The notes: generated by a model from the sequence alone, not told the origin. A stretch of 8,770 bases of DNA from Candidatus Aminicenantota bacterium (GCA_022867105.1 JALHVH010000317.1:1-8770), one strand, 5' to 3'; counted from the first letter of the stretch, positions 1-7,200 are shown. A program made the numbers and translations.

Positions 1-2
1 AA

Positions 3-125
3 TCCATAAAGAAATTTCAGTTATCTGTGTCTGGAGTGGAAACTCGTGTTGAGGCTGATCAATGGGCTGAGAAGGTCGCTGAAAAAATCGGTAAGACCGG
101 CCTCAATAATTTCGGTGACAAGTGA
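3..125 (+). CDS. C-terminal end of an unrecognised protein (cut by window edge)
   Basis: This is the only frame open from the left edge; it runs 40 codons to a TGA at 123-125, and the other two forward frames stop within about 50 nt. The visible peptide begins SIKKFQLSVSG and ends TGLNNFGDK. It has a charged, amphipathic middle (QWAEKVAEKIGK) that looks helical, with no membrane segment or known motif. The DNA is much AT-richer than the rest of the window (about 39% G+C over bases 1-180 by hand count), so this gene may have a different origin from its neighbours. It points towards the end of secA2, making a convergent pair. A 7-bp stem (one wobble pair) can form from the stop codon onward (123-129 with 133-139) but has no T-run after it. 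I do not recognise the family. Forty open codons in AT-rich DNA is modest evidence for a gene. Confidence 0.5.
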   Translation, partial: SIKKFQLSVSGVETRVEADQWAEKVAEKIGKTGLNNFGDK

Positions 126-181
126 AGGGGGTCTCTTCAATCAAACGTAGTGAAAAGATTAATTAAATAATTAGTATCCTT

Positions 182-235
182 AACGGCGCCTCCTGGAGAC
201 TCGGGCTGGAAGGCTACCGCACGACTTAGGCCGTT
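182..235. repeat. Nested inverted repeat downstream of secA2
   Basis: AACGGC at 182-187 pairs with GCCGTT at 230-235. Directly inside it, GCCTCC at 188-193 pairs with GGAAGGC at 208-214 with one bulged A. The two stems would stack on each other with a 14-nt apical loop and a 15-nt joining strand (215-229). Neither strand has a T-run after it, so it is not a standard intrinsic terminator for secA2, which ends at 255. I could not match it to a riboswitch or small RNA class. The rest of 126-254 holds an AT-rich stretch (about 150-178) and no other gene I can see. Confidence 0.35.
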
Positions 236-254
236 CCGGCGGGCATCCGTCGGG

Positions 255-2756
255 TCAATCGGCTCCCCGGGCTTTTTTCTTGGAGAGCTTGTTTATAAGC
301 AAGGCAAAAACGTAAAGCGGCCCAGCGAAGAGGGCGGCGCCCGCGGCGAGCCCGATGTTCTTGCCGCTCAACATCTCGATCCCCCATCCAAACTGGTCCT
401 CGTTCACGAGGTAGGTCCAGGTCGAGGACGGGCCCTTATACTCATCTGCATCGAAGTCCAGGGAGTCGTCCTTCCCCAACCGGGTTTCAAAGGCCGCAAT
501 CACGGCCTCTTCGACCCTCGGCCGGATCTTCAGAAACTCGGCGGTCGCAGACCGCTGGAATTCACCAAGGGGGGTTTTCCCGCCTAAGCTCAACAAGTGG
601 ATGCTCTCGCGTGTATCCTGCACCCAAGCCAAATGGTCCGACCAAGCGTCGTCGATTTGAACCAAGGTCAGGCGTCTTTCCAGTTCCCCGGCCTCCCGCT
701 TCCCGAACCGGGCCGCCGCGGCAGTGAACAGCGCGGGAGCTTTTTCAGCGACCGAACCTGGCCTCGTCTCTATGCCTGTAGCCGGAGCAAGAACACCGCG
801 TCTCCAATCCTGAATGATCCGCCTCTGCATCTCGACGAGTTCGGAATATTTCCAGAGAGACCTGCGGATATCGAAGTTCTGCCCCTCTATGACGCGTTGG
901 GCGTGTCCGATATCCCTGGAGACGAGCCCGTTCTCGACGGCCTCAGACCGGCGGGAGAGTCGGTGCCGCTTGAACAACCTGCCGGTAAGGCCATAGCGCC
1001 CAAAAATATCGTCTTCCAGGCTGATGAAGAACCGCGTCGATCCGGGATCGCCCTGCCGGCCCGACCTGCCCCGGAGCTGATGATCGATACGGAGACTTTC
1101 GTGACGGTTCGTTCCGATGACGTACAATCCTCCCAGCGCTACGACCCGATCGCGCTCCCGTTCGTCCTCGCCGCCGAGCTTGATGTCCGTGCCCCGCCCG
1201 GCCATGTTTGTTGAGATGGTGACCCCGCCCGGATTGCCGGCCCCGGCAATGATTTTGGCTTCGAGATCGTCGTTCTTCGCGTTAAGGACCTCGCAAGGGA
1301 CTCCTGCAGCACCCATGTCCGCTGCCAGTTTCTCCGACTCCCGGACGCTCGCTGTGCCGACGAGAACGGGCCGGCCCCCGGAATGGACCCGGGCGATCTC
1401 GGCGACGATCGCCGTCCGCTTCGCTTCCCTGTGCGTGTAGATCCTGTCCGGTTCGTCGACCCGGACACTCGGCCGGTTCGGCGGGACGATAACCGTGCTC
1501 AGCCCATAGAATTCCTTGAGCTCACGGGCGGCCGGTCGGGCTGTTGCGGTCATTCCGCAGAGATACGGATACTGCCGGAAAAAATGCTGGAGCGTGATCG
1601 AGCCCAAGATCCGGCCCTCGGACTTCCGGGCAAGCCCTTCTTTCGCCTCAACTGCTGCCTGGAGGCCGTCCGGCCAGTGCCGGTTGTCCACGACGCGGCC
1701 TGTGAACTCGTCAACGATCTCGATCTGTGAATCGCGAACGATATAGTCCACGTCCCGTGTAAGAAGGGCCTCGGCGTGAAGAGCGCAATGAACGGCCTCC
1801 AGAAGCCGCTGGTTTTTCGCGTCATAAAGGCTGCCGCAGCCGAGGGCGGCTTCGAGGCGGGCCGCTCCTTCGTCCGTCAGAAAGACGTTCCGGTGCTCGG
1901 CGTCGGTCTCGTGATCACGCCCCCAAGTGGACACTTTGATAAGCTCGGCCAGTCGGCCGGCGTCCCACGTCGCCCTCTCCCCCACCCCCGCTATGACCAT
2001 GGGCACGCGCGCCTCGTCGATGAGAATGGAATCGGCCTCGTCCACGAGCGCCATATGAAAAGGACGATGGACGAGATCCCCGGCCAAGAGCGCGATCCCG
2101 TCACGGAGTAAGTCGAACCCCGCTTCCCTGGCGGTGGCATAGGTCACATCGCAAGCGTACGCGCGACGCTTGTCTTCGGCTTGAGCGCCCTCCCGGGCGC
2201 AACCGACAGTAAGGCCCAGAAATTCGTAAATGGGACCCATCCAGGCCGCGTCGCGCCGGGCCAGGTAGTCGTTGAACGTCAGGACGTGAACGCCCATTCC
2301 GGACAAGGCGTAAAAATAGGCGGGAAAGACGGCCGCCAGGGTCTTACCCTCCCCTGTCGGAAGCTCGGCGATCTTTCCGCTGGCCATGGCAAGTCCGGCG
2401 ATGAGCTGGGCATCGAACGGGTCGAGGCGCAGAACGCGGCGGGACGCCTCCCGGACGAGGGCGAAAGCCCCGATGAGCCTGTCGTGCGGAGGGAAGGGTG
2501 CGTTCGCGGCACCGTGTTCGCCAACGTCGGGAACGGACCTCGCCTCCGCGATTAGGGCCTCGGACCGGGTTTTGAGTTCTCCATCCGGAAGCCCTCTATA
2601 ATCTCGAGACTTGACCGCCGAAACAACCCCCCCGTAAATGTCGAGATTCGTTTCGACCGGGTTTCCGGTCGCTTTATCGAACAAGGCCCGTGTTTTCGTG
2701 AAGGGCTGGACTACTTTCTTGAACGCAAGTGTCTTGACTTTCTCTTGATGTTGCAT
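255..2756 (-). CDS. secA2: SecA2-type accessory preprotein translocase ATPase
   Basis: An 833-aa SecA-family motor that would couple ATP hydrolysis to pushing preproteins through SecYEG. Visible motifs in order: Walker A with TGEGKT (residues 134-139), NDYLARRDA (162-170), DEAD-type VDEADSILIDEAR (238-250), VDEFTGR (348-354), TNMAGRGTDI (516-525), HQLRGRSGRQGDPG (559-572) and scaffold helices around NFDIR (627-631) and DDAWSDHL (702-709). Only about 30 residues separate the two scaffold parts, where E. coli SecA has a helical-wing domain of about 80; M. tuberculosis SecA2 is known to lack this domain too. The cysteine-rich zinc-binding tail of housekeeping SecA is absent. Instead the protein ends in a hydrophobic stretch (801-821) followed by KLSKKKAR. 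About 40 extra residues precede the usual N-terminal region. The ATG at 2756 has GAGGAG six nt upstream. The SecA family is certain; the SecA2 label rests on domain architecture, because the genome's other secA is not visible here. Confidence 0.93.
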   Translation of the reverse strand: MQHQEKVKTLAFKKVVQPFTKTRALFDKATGNPVETNLDIYGGVVSAVKSRDYRGLPDGELKTRSEALIAEARSVPDVGEHGAANAPFPPHDRLIGAFALVREASRRVLRLDPFDAQLIAGLAMASGKIAELPTGEGKTLAAVFPAYFYALSGMGVHVLTFNDYLARRDAAWMGPIYEFLGLTVGCAREGAQAEDKRRAYACDVTYATAREAGFDLLRDGIALLAGDLVHRPFHMALVDEADSILIDEARVPMVIAGVGERATWDAGRLAELIKVSTWGRDHETDAEHRNVFLTDEGAARLEAALGCGSLYDAKNQRLLEAVHCALHAEALLTRDVDYIVRDSQIEIVDEFTGRVVDNRHWPDGLQAAVEAKEGLARKSEGRILGSITLQHFFRQYPYLCGMTATARPAARELKEFYGLSTVIVPPNRPSVRVDEPDRIYTHREAKRTAIVAEIARVHSGGRPVLVGTASVRESEKLAADMGAAGVPCEVLNAKNDDLEAKIIAGAGNPGGVTISTNMAGRGTDIKLGGEDERERDRVVALGGLYVIGTNRHESLRIDHQLRGRSGRQGDPGSTRFFISLEDDIFGRYGLTGRLFKRHRLSRRSEAVENGLVSRDIGHAQRVIEGQNFDIRRSLWKYSELVEMQRRIIQDWRRGVLAPATGIETRPGSVAEKAPALFTAAAARFGKREAGELERRLTLVQIDDAWSDHLAWVQDTRESIHLLSLGGKTPLGEFQRSATAEFLKIRPRVEEAVIAAFETRLGKDDSLDFDADEYKGPSSTWTYLVNEDQFGWGIEMLSGKNIGLAAGAALFAGPLYVFALLINKLSKKKARGAD

Positions 2757-2762
2757 AGGAAT

Positions 2763-2820
2763 CTCCTCTGTCGCCGGAATCGTTTTCCGAAAAGCTCGGG
2801 GTAGATCAGGCGGACAGAGG
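2763..2820 (-). promoter_or_regulatory. Hairpin masking the secA2 Shine-Dalgarno
   Basis: In the secA2 mRNA, the 5' arm CCUCUGUCcGCC (2820 down to 2809) can pair with the 3' arm GGCGACAGAGG (2775 down to 2765). This gives 8 uninterrupted pairs, one bulged C on the RNA and 3 more pairs. The 33-nt loop starts with the stop codon of the upstream small ORF and can form a small inner hairpin (CCGA/TCGG). The 3' arm covers four of the six bases of the secA2 Shine-Dalgarno GAGGAG (2763-2768). The 5' arm is exactly the last four sense codons of the upstream ORF, so a ribosome at the end of that ORF would open the stem and free the secA2 start. The pairing is seen in the sequence; the regulatory role is inferred. 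Confidence 0.55.
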
Positions 2821-3021
2821 CGGGCTCCTGGACGGAAGAAGCCCCCGGCAAAACGAGAGAACCGAAACGGGGCCCGGAGGCGCCGCCCTGGACATCCGGA
2901 CGTCCTCGAAGATCAGGGCGACCGAAAGCAGGAAAAGAAAAAGAAAGGGCAGGGATAGGGCAATAATCAGAATGAACGGAGATAGGATCCCGAAGCTTCC
3001 CGACAGGCGCCTATCTTTCAT
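2806..3021 (-). CDS. Small membrane or secreted leader peptide upstream of secA2 (SecM-like candidate)
   Basis: A 71-codon ORF on the secA2 strand whose stop lies 49 nt before the secA2 ATG. The product has a cationic N-terminus (MKDRR), a long hydrophobic segment at about residues 11-38, and a tail containing APPGP (47-51) and ending SPPLSA. No clear signal-peptidase I site follows the hydrophobic stretch, so a signal-anchor is as likely as cleavage. There is no good Shine-Dalgarno (only AGGG 2 nt from the ATG), but a strong promoter ends 7 nt upstream, which suits leaderless translation. I recognise no homologue. By known analogy, SecM in gammaproteobacteria is a short exported peptide encoded before secA that stalls the ribosome near its C-terminus. 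Gene size, hydrophobic N-terminus, proline-rich end and the overlap with the Shine-Dalgarno hairpin all fit that role, but no SecM arrest motif is present. A chance ORF in the secA2 leader remains possible. Confidence 0.45.
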   Translation of the reverse strand: MKDRRLSGSFGILSPFILIIALSLPFLFLFLLSVALIFEDVRMSRAAPPGPVSVLSFCRGLLPSRSPPLSA

Positions 3022-3028
3022 GGCCCTA

Positions 3029-3058
3029 ATTTTACTCGATTAGCCCCGCGCCGGTCAA
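3029..3058 (-). promoter_or_regulatory. Sigma70-type promoter for the leader ORF and secA2
   Basis: Read on the minus strand, TTGACC (3058-3053) and TAAAAT (3034-3029) are 18 nt apart; each matches the consensus at five of six positions. The expected transcription start is at about 3022-3021, at or next to the ATG of the 71-codon ORF. The transcript would therefore be leaderless for that ORF and carry about 265 nt ahead of secA2. Confidence 0.55.
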
Positions 3059-3081
3059 CAAACATCATCTTCAAATTGAGG

Positions 3082-3110
3082 TTGAATTATTTCCTTGTCT
3101 GGCGTAGATA
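3082..3110 (+). promoter_or_regulatory. Possible promoter for the Asp-box protein gene
   Basis: TTGAAT (3082-3087) and TAGATA (3105-3110) are 17 nt apart, upstream of the gene starting at 3153. The -35 is fair and the -10 poor (three of six). It sits only about 25 bp from the -35 of the divergent secA2-leader promoter, so the two could share a control region. TTCAA (3070-3074) and TTGAA (3082-3086) form a short inverted repeat that overlaps this -35. Confidence 0.3.
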
Positions 3111-3152
3111 TCTCTTTCCGGCGTCCGCAAACACCGCTCGAAGGAGGAAGAT

Positions 3153-6100
3153 ATGAAAAAGACCGTTATCCTGGCTCTTCTCGCGATCTTCATCGTCTCC
3201 ATGGCAGCTTGGGCCGAAGATGTCAAACCCGGCCCCAAATCCGCCAAGACCAGCCTGATGACATCCGATATCCTTTCCGGATTGGAATTCCGGAACATCG
3301 GCCCGGCCCTGATGTCGGGGCGGATCAGCGACATCGTCATCCACCCCAAGGACAAGGCGACCTGGTACGTCGCCGCGGGCTCGGGCGGCGTCTGGAAGAC
3401 GGAGAATGCGGGAATGAACTGGACCCCGGTCTTCGACGCCCAGGCCTCCTATTCTATCGGCTGCATCACCCTCGATCCCTCAAACCCGGAGGTTGTCTGG
3501 GTGGGGACGGGAGAGAACGTCAGCGGGCGCCACGTCGGGTACGGCGACGGTGTCTACAAGAGCCTGAACGGCGGGAAAACCTGGACGAACATGGGCCTCA
3601 AGAATTCGGAGCACGTCGGTCGGGTCCTCATCGATCCCCGCAACCCCAACGTCATCTACGTCGCGGCCGAAGGGCCGCTCTGGTCGCCGGGAGGAGAACG
3701 CGGCCTCTACAAGAGCGGCGACGGGGGCAAGACCTGGGTCCTGTCCCTCGAGATCAGCAAGGACACGGGAGTCACGAGCGTGGAACTTGACCCATCGAAT
3801 TCCGATATCCTTTATGCGGCCGCCTACCAGCGCCGGCGCTCCGTGGCCTCGTTCATGGGCGGGGGGCCCGAATCCGGGATCCACAAGTCCGAGGACGCCG
3901 GAAAGACCTGGCGGAAGCTCACGGTCGGCCTTCCGTCCGGGGACATGGGCAAGATCGGCCTGACCGTCTCCCCTTTCGACCCGCGGATCGTATACGCCAC
4001 GATCGAGGCCGGCCCCGATGAGAAAGGGTTCTATCGCTCCGCGAACAGGGGCGAGAGCTTCGAAAAGCGAAATTCCTACATGAGCGGCGGCACGGGACCT
4101 CATTATTACCAGGAGATCTTCGCCGACCCCAACGCGTTCGACCGCGTCTACCAGATGGATCCGGCGATGATGGTGACAGATGACGGCGGAAAGACGTTCC
4201 GGCGGGTCGGAGAGAGAAACAAGCACGTCGATAATCACGCCCTGGCTTTCTTCCCCGGCGATCCGGACCACTTGCTCGACGGATGCGACGGCGGCGTGTA
4301 TGAAAGCCGCGACCGGGGCAAGACGTGGAGGTTCTTCGAAAACCTGCCGGTCACGCAATTTTACAAGCTCGCCCTGGACAACGCCCTTCCCTTCTACAAC
4401 ATTCACGGCGGCGCTCAGGATAACGGCAGCCAGCTCGGGCCCTCCCGAACGCTCAACGCCAACGGGATCAGCAACTTCGATTGGACCATCACCTTCGGAG
4501 CCGACGGCTATGCGTGCGCCATCGACCCTGGGGACCCCAACACCGTTTACGTCGAAATGCAGGAGGGCAATCTCCTCCGCTACGACCGGAAGAGCACAGA
4601 GGCGGTCTATATCAGCCCCAAACCGGAGCCAGGAGAGCCGCCTCTGCGATTCAACTGGGATTCCCCCGTCCATATCAGCCCGCACGACCGGGCGTGCATT
4701 TATTACGCCTCGCAGTATTTATGGAAGAGCGATGACCGGGGCGACTCCTGGACCATGATCAGCCCTGATCTGACTCGCAACATTTTCCGCCTGGACCAGA
4801 AGATCATGGGCAAGACCTGGAGCGCGGACGCTTTGTGGGACCACGGCGCCATGTCTCAATTTAGCACGATCACCTCGGTCAGCGAGTCACCGGTCCGGAA
4901 GGACCTCATCTATGTGGGCACCGACGACGGTCTCATCCAGGTGACCGAGGATAGCGGAAAGACGTGGCGGAAAATCGACAAGGTCCCCGGCGTCCCGGAC
5001 TTCTTCTTCGTCAACCGGATCAAGGCCTCGAAACACGACGCCGATACCGTCTTCGCGGCCGTGGACAGTCATAAGATCGGCGATTACAGGCCGTTCCTGT
5101 TGAAGAGCGCCGACCGCGGCCGGACTTGGACGAACATCGCCGGCGACATTCCCGAGCGGACCCTGATCTGGTCGGTTGCCCAGGACAGCGTCCAAAAGGA
5201 CCTCCTTTTCGCGGGGACCGAGTTCGGGATCTACGCTACGGTGGACGGAGGCAAGCACTGGGTCAAGCTCTCCGGCGGTGTGCCCACGATCTCTTTCCGG
5301 GATATAGAGGTCCAGAACAGGGAGGGAGACCTTGTCGGCGCTTCGTTCGGACGGGGCTTCTTCGTTCTCGACGATTACTCACCCTTGAGGAGGATCAACG
5401 AGCAGGCGCTGGACGAGGGAACGATCCTTTTCCCCGTCAAGAAAGCCCTGATGTACATCCCGCTCCGGCCCCTGGACACGAGCGGGAAAGGCTGCCTGGG
5501 CGAGACGTTCTACCTAGCGCCCAACCCGCCTTTCGGCGCCGTGTTTACTTATTACTTGGAGGATTCGGTGAAGAGCGGGGCCGAGGCCCGGCGCGAGAAG
5601 GAGAAGGAACTCGACAAGGCCGGAAAGCCCGTTTCCTTCCCCGGATGGGACAAGCTCCGGGCTGAAGAGACCGAGGATAAGCCAGAGATCATCCTGACCG
5701 TCGCCGACGAGACCGGCCAGGTCGTTCGCCGGATCACGGGCCCCGGGGGCAAAGGTATTCACAGGATCGCCTGGGACCTGCGGTATCCGGCCGTCGAACC
5801 GACCGAGCTCGAATCGAGGGAGAGGGACGATTGGGACTGGAACCCCCAAGGGCCGCTTATCGTTCCGGGTACGTTCTCCGTGTCGCTGGCCAAGAAGCTC
5901 GACGGCGTCCTGACGCCGCTCGGAAAACCGGAGACATTCAAGGTTGAATCCCTCGGCCTCGCCGGCCTGGCGGAAAAGGACCGCGGCGCCCTCCTCGCCT
6001 TCCAGAAGAAGGCCGGCGAGCTACAGCGGGCCATGATGGGGGCGAGGGCGGCTGCCGAGGAAGCGTCCAAGAGCCTTAGGTTCATGAAGAAGGCCCTGAT

Positions 6101-6446
6101 GGAGACGCCCAAGGCCGACCCGAAAATCGGGGAAAGGATCAAAGCTTTGGAGAAGCGGTTGCAGGAAGCGATGAGGACGCTCTATGGCGACCGCACCTTG
6201 CATCGCCGCTCCGAACCCTCGTCCCCGTCCCTCATGGACAGGGTCAGCGCCCAGCTCTCGACGACCTGCCCGATCACGGAAACCGTCAAGCGCGGCTACG
6301 AGATCGCTGCGGACGCGTTCGGGAAGTACCTGGAAGAACTGCGGACCCTGATCGAGGTCGACTTGAAGAAGCTTGGGGACGAGATGGAGGCCGCCGGGGC
6401 GCCCTGGACGCCCGGCCGCGGCGTGCCGGTCTGGAAAAAATATTAA
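3153..6446 (+). CDS. Secreted Asp-box (BNR/VPS10-sortilin-like) beta-propeller protein
   Basis: A 1097-aa exported protein. Residues 1-21 are a classical Sec signal peptide (MKK, hydrophobic core, AWA before E22). Residues of about 45-740 carry eleven Asp-box-like motifs of the type S-x-D-x-G-x-T-W, at about 81, 135, 186, 244, 294, 341, 383, 524, 597, 650 and 694, as expected for one or two beta-propellers. GGAQDNGS (419-426) and HVDNHALAFF (358-367) are conserved in this family of sortilin/glycosyl-hydrolase-like proteins. Residues of about 845-930 look like an Ig-like beta domain, and about 940-1080 are helical with coiled-coil character. The ATG has AAGGAGGA 4 nt upstream. Databases often call such proteins glycosyl hydrolases, but the propeller alone does not prove catalysis and the substrate is unknown. 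No membrane segment or sorting tail is visible beyond the signal peptide. The gene is divergent from secA2 and convergent with the SDR gene. Confidence 0.92.
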   Translation: MKKTVILALLAIFIVSMAAWAEDVKPGPKSAKTSLMTSDILSGLEFRNIGPALMSGRISDIVIHPKDKATWYVAAGSGGVWKTENAGMNWTPVFDAQASYSIGCITLDPSNPEVVWVGTGENVSGRHVGYGDGVYKSLNGGKTWTNMGLKNSEHVGRVLIDPRNPNVIYVAAEGPLWSPGGERGLYKSGDGGKTWVLSLEISKDTGVTSVELDPSNSDILYAAAYQRRRSVASFMGGGPESGIHKSEDAGKTWRKLTVGLPSGDMGKIGLTVSPFDPRIVYATIEAGPDEKGFYRSANRGESFEKRNSYMSGGTGPHYYQEIFADPNAFDRVYQMDPAMMVTDDGGKTFRRVGERNKHVDNHALAFFPGDPDHLLDGCDGGVYESRDRGKTWRFFENLPVTQFYKLALDNALPFYNIHGGAQDNGSQLGPSRTLNANGISNFDWTITFGADGYACAIDPGDPNTVYVEMQEGNLLRYDRKSTEAVYISPKPEPGEPPLRFNWDSPVHISPHDRACIYYASQYLWKSDDRGDSWTMISPDLTRNIFRLDQKIMGKTWSADALWDHGAMSQFSTITSVSESPVRKDLIYVGTDDGLIQVTEDSGKTWRKIDKVPGVPDFFFVNRIKASKHDADTVFAAVDSHKIGDYRPFLLKSADRGRTWTNIAGDIPERTLIWSVAQDSVQKDLLFAGTEFGIYATVDGGKHWVKLSGGVPTISFRDIEVQNREGDLVGASFGRGFFVLDDYSPLRRINEQALDEGTILFPVKKALMYIPLRPLDTSGKGCLGETFYLAPNPPFGAVFTYYLEDSVKSGAEARREKEKELDKAGKPVSFPGWDKLRAEETEDKPEIILTVADETGQVVRRITGPGGKGIHRIAWDLRYPAVEPTELESRERDDWDWNPQGPLIVPGTFSVSLAKKLDGVLTPLGKPETFKVESLGLAGLAEKDRGALLAFQKKAGELQRAMMGARAAAEEASKSLRFMKKALMETPKADPKIGERIKALEKRLQEAMRTLYGDRTLHRRSEPSSPSLMDRVSAQLSTTCPITETVKRGYEIAADAFGKYLEELRTLIEVDLKKLGDEMEAAGAPWTPGRGVPVWKKY

Positions 6447-6447
6447 T

Positions 6448-7200
6448 TTAAGAGAGACCGGCGGTCTCACCGCCGTCGATGCAGATCTCCGCGCCTGTGA
6501 TGTAGGCCGCTTCGGACGACGCGAGGAAAGCGAACAGGGCTGCGACCTCGGCGGGATTGGCGTGACGTTTCATCGGAATCTTCAAGTTCATGGCTTCAAT
6601 GATTTCCGGCGTATGCTCGGCTTTCTGCATCGGAGTGAGAACATATCCCGGGCAGACGGCGTTGACCCTTATGACCGGCGCCAACTCGAGGGCCATGGTC
6701 TTGGCGAGCAGGATGACCCCGGCCTTGGAGGCGTTATAATCCGCATAGAAGGGGTGCCCTTCGGTCCCGTTCGTCGAGGCTGTCATCAGGACGACACCCG
6801 AACCCCGGGCTTTCATCCGCCGGACGGCCTCCCGGGCGCAATAGAATACCCCGTCGAGGTTGGTGTGGATGACGCGCGCCCATTGTTCATCGGGGATCTC
6901 CATAAAATCCTTCCGGAAGCTGATGCCGGCGTTTGCGATGAGGACGTCAACCCCTCCGAAGAGCCCATCGGTCTCACGGAAGGCCCGCGCGACCTGGGCG
7001 GGGTCGCTCACATCGGCCTGAACGGCCCCTTCGATCCCGCGATTCTCCCGGACGGCCGCATCGAGCGCCTTCCTGTCGATGTCCAGAACGGCCACACGCG
7101 AGCCTTCTTCGACGAAACGCAGGGCCGTCGCCAGCCCGATGCCGCTCGCGCCGCCCGTGATCACGATCCTCTTCTCCGCCAGGTCCTTATACATCGACAT
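6448..7200 (-). CDS. SDR-family NAD(P)-dependent oxidoreductase
   Basis: A 250-aa classical short-chain dehydrogenase/reductase with a Rossmann fold. It has the cofactor glycine motif TGGASGIG (15-22), D40 after the second strand (usually favouring NAD over NADP), D63 for adenine binding and NAG (90-92). The catalytic set is N114, S142, Y155 and K159, with Y-x-x-x-K inside YNASK. CPGYVLTP (183-190) and a C-terminal IDGG (241-244) are typical of the family. All catalytic residues are present, so it should be active. The substrate cannot be read from sequence; 3-oxoacyl-ACP reductase-like, sugar or alcohol dehydrogenase roles are all possible. The ATG at 7200 has AGGAGG (7210-7205) 4 nt upstream, and a second in-frame ATG two codons later is less well placed. 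The gene is a single unit with its own promoter candidate and ends 1 nt from the facing propeller gene. Confidence 0.93.
   Translation of the reverse strand: MSMYKDLAEKRIVITGGASGIGLATALRFVEEGSRVAVLDIDRKALDAAVRENRGIEGAVQADVSDPAQVARAFRETDGLFGGVDVLIANAGISFRKDFMEIPDEQWARVIHTNLDGVFYCAREAVRRMKARGSGVVLMTASTNGTEGHPFYADYNASKAGVILLAKTMALELAPVIRVNAVCPGYVLTPMQKAEHTPEIIEAMNLKIPMKRHANPAEVAALFAFLASSEAAYITGAEICIDGGETAGLS
6454..6468 (-). terminator. Hairpin at the end of the SDR gene, possible weak terminator
   Basis: GAGACC and GGTCTC form a perfect 6-bp stem with a 3-nt loop, inside the last SDR codons. On the minus strand it is followed by the A/T-rich TCTTAAATTAATATTTTTT, so it could act as a weak intrinsic terminator. 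An overlapping stem, CGGCGG (6459-6464) with CCGCCG (6470-6475), excludes the first. No separate terminator can fit between the two convergent genes. Confidence 0.35.

Noticed and set aside
123..139. Terminator after the left-edge partial gene
   Set aside because: A 7-bp stem with one wobble forms, but no T-run follows and the stem contains the stop codon.
182..240. tRNA or known riboswitch in the spacer before secA2
   Set aside because: No T-loop signature, acceptor pairing or riboswitch core that I recognise is present, only two nested stems.
597..1214. 205-codon plus-strand frame inside secA2
   Set aside because: It is antisense to conserved SecA motifs, with no ribosome-binding site or recognisable product.
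3480..4685. 401-codon open frame on the minus strand inside the Asp-box protein gene
   Set aside because: It is antisense to a gene with clear family motifs, and GC-rich codon usage commonly opens the opposite strand. The product resembles no family and has low-complexity composition.
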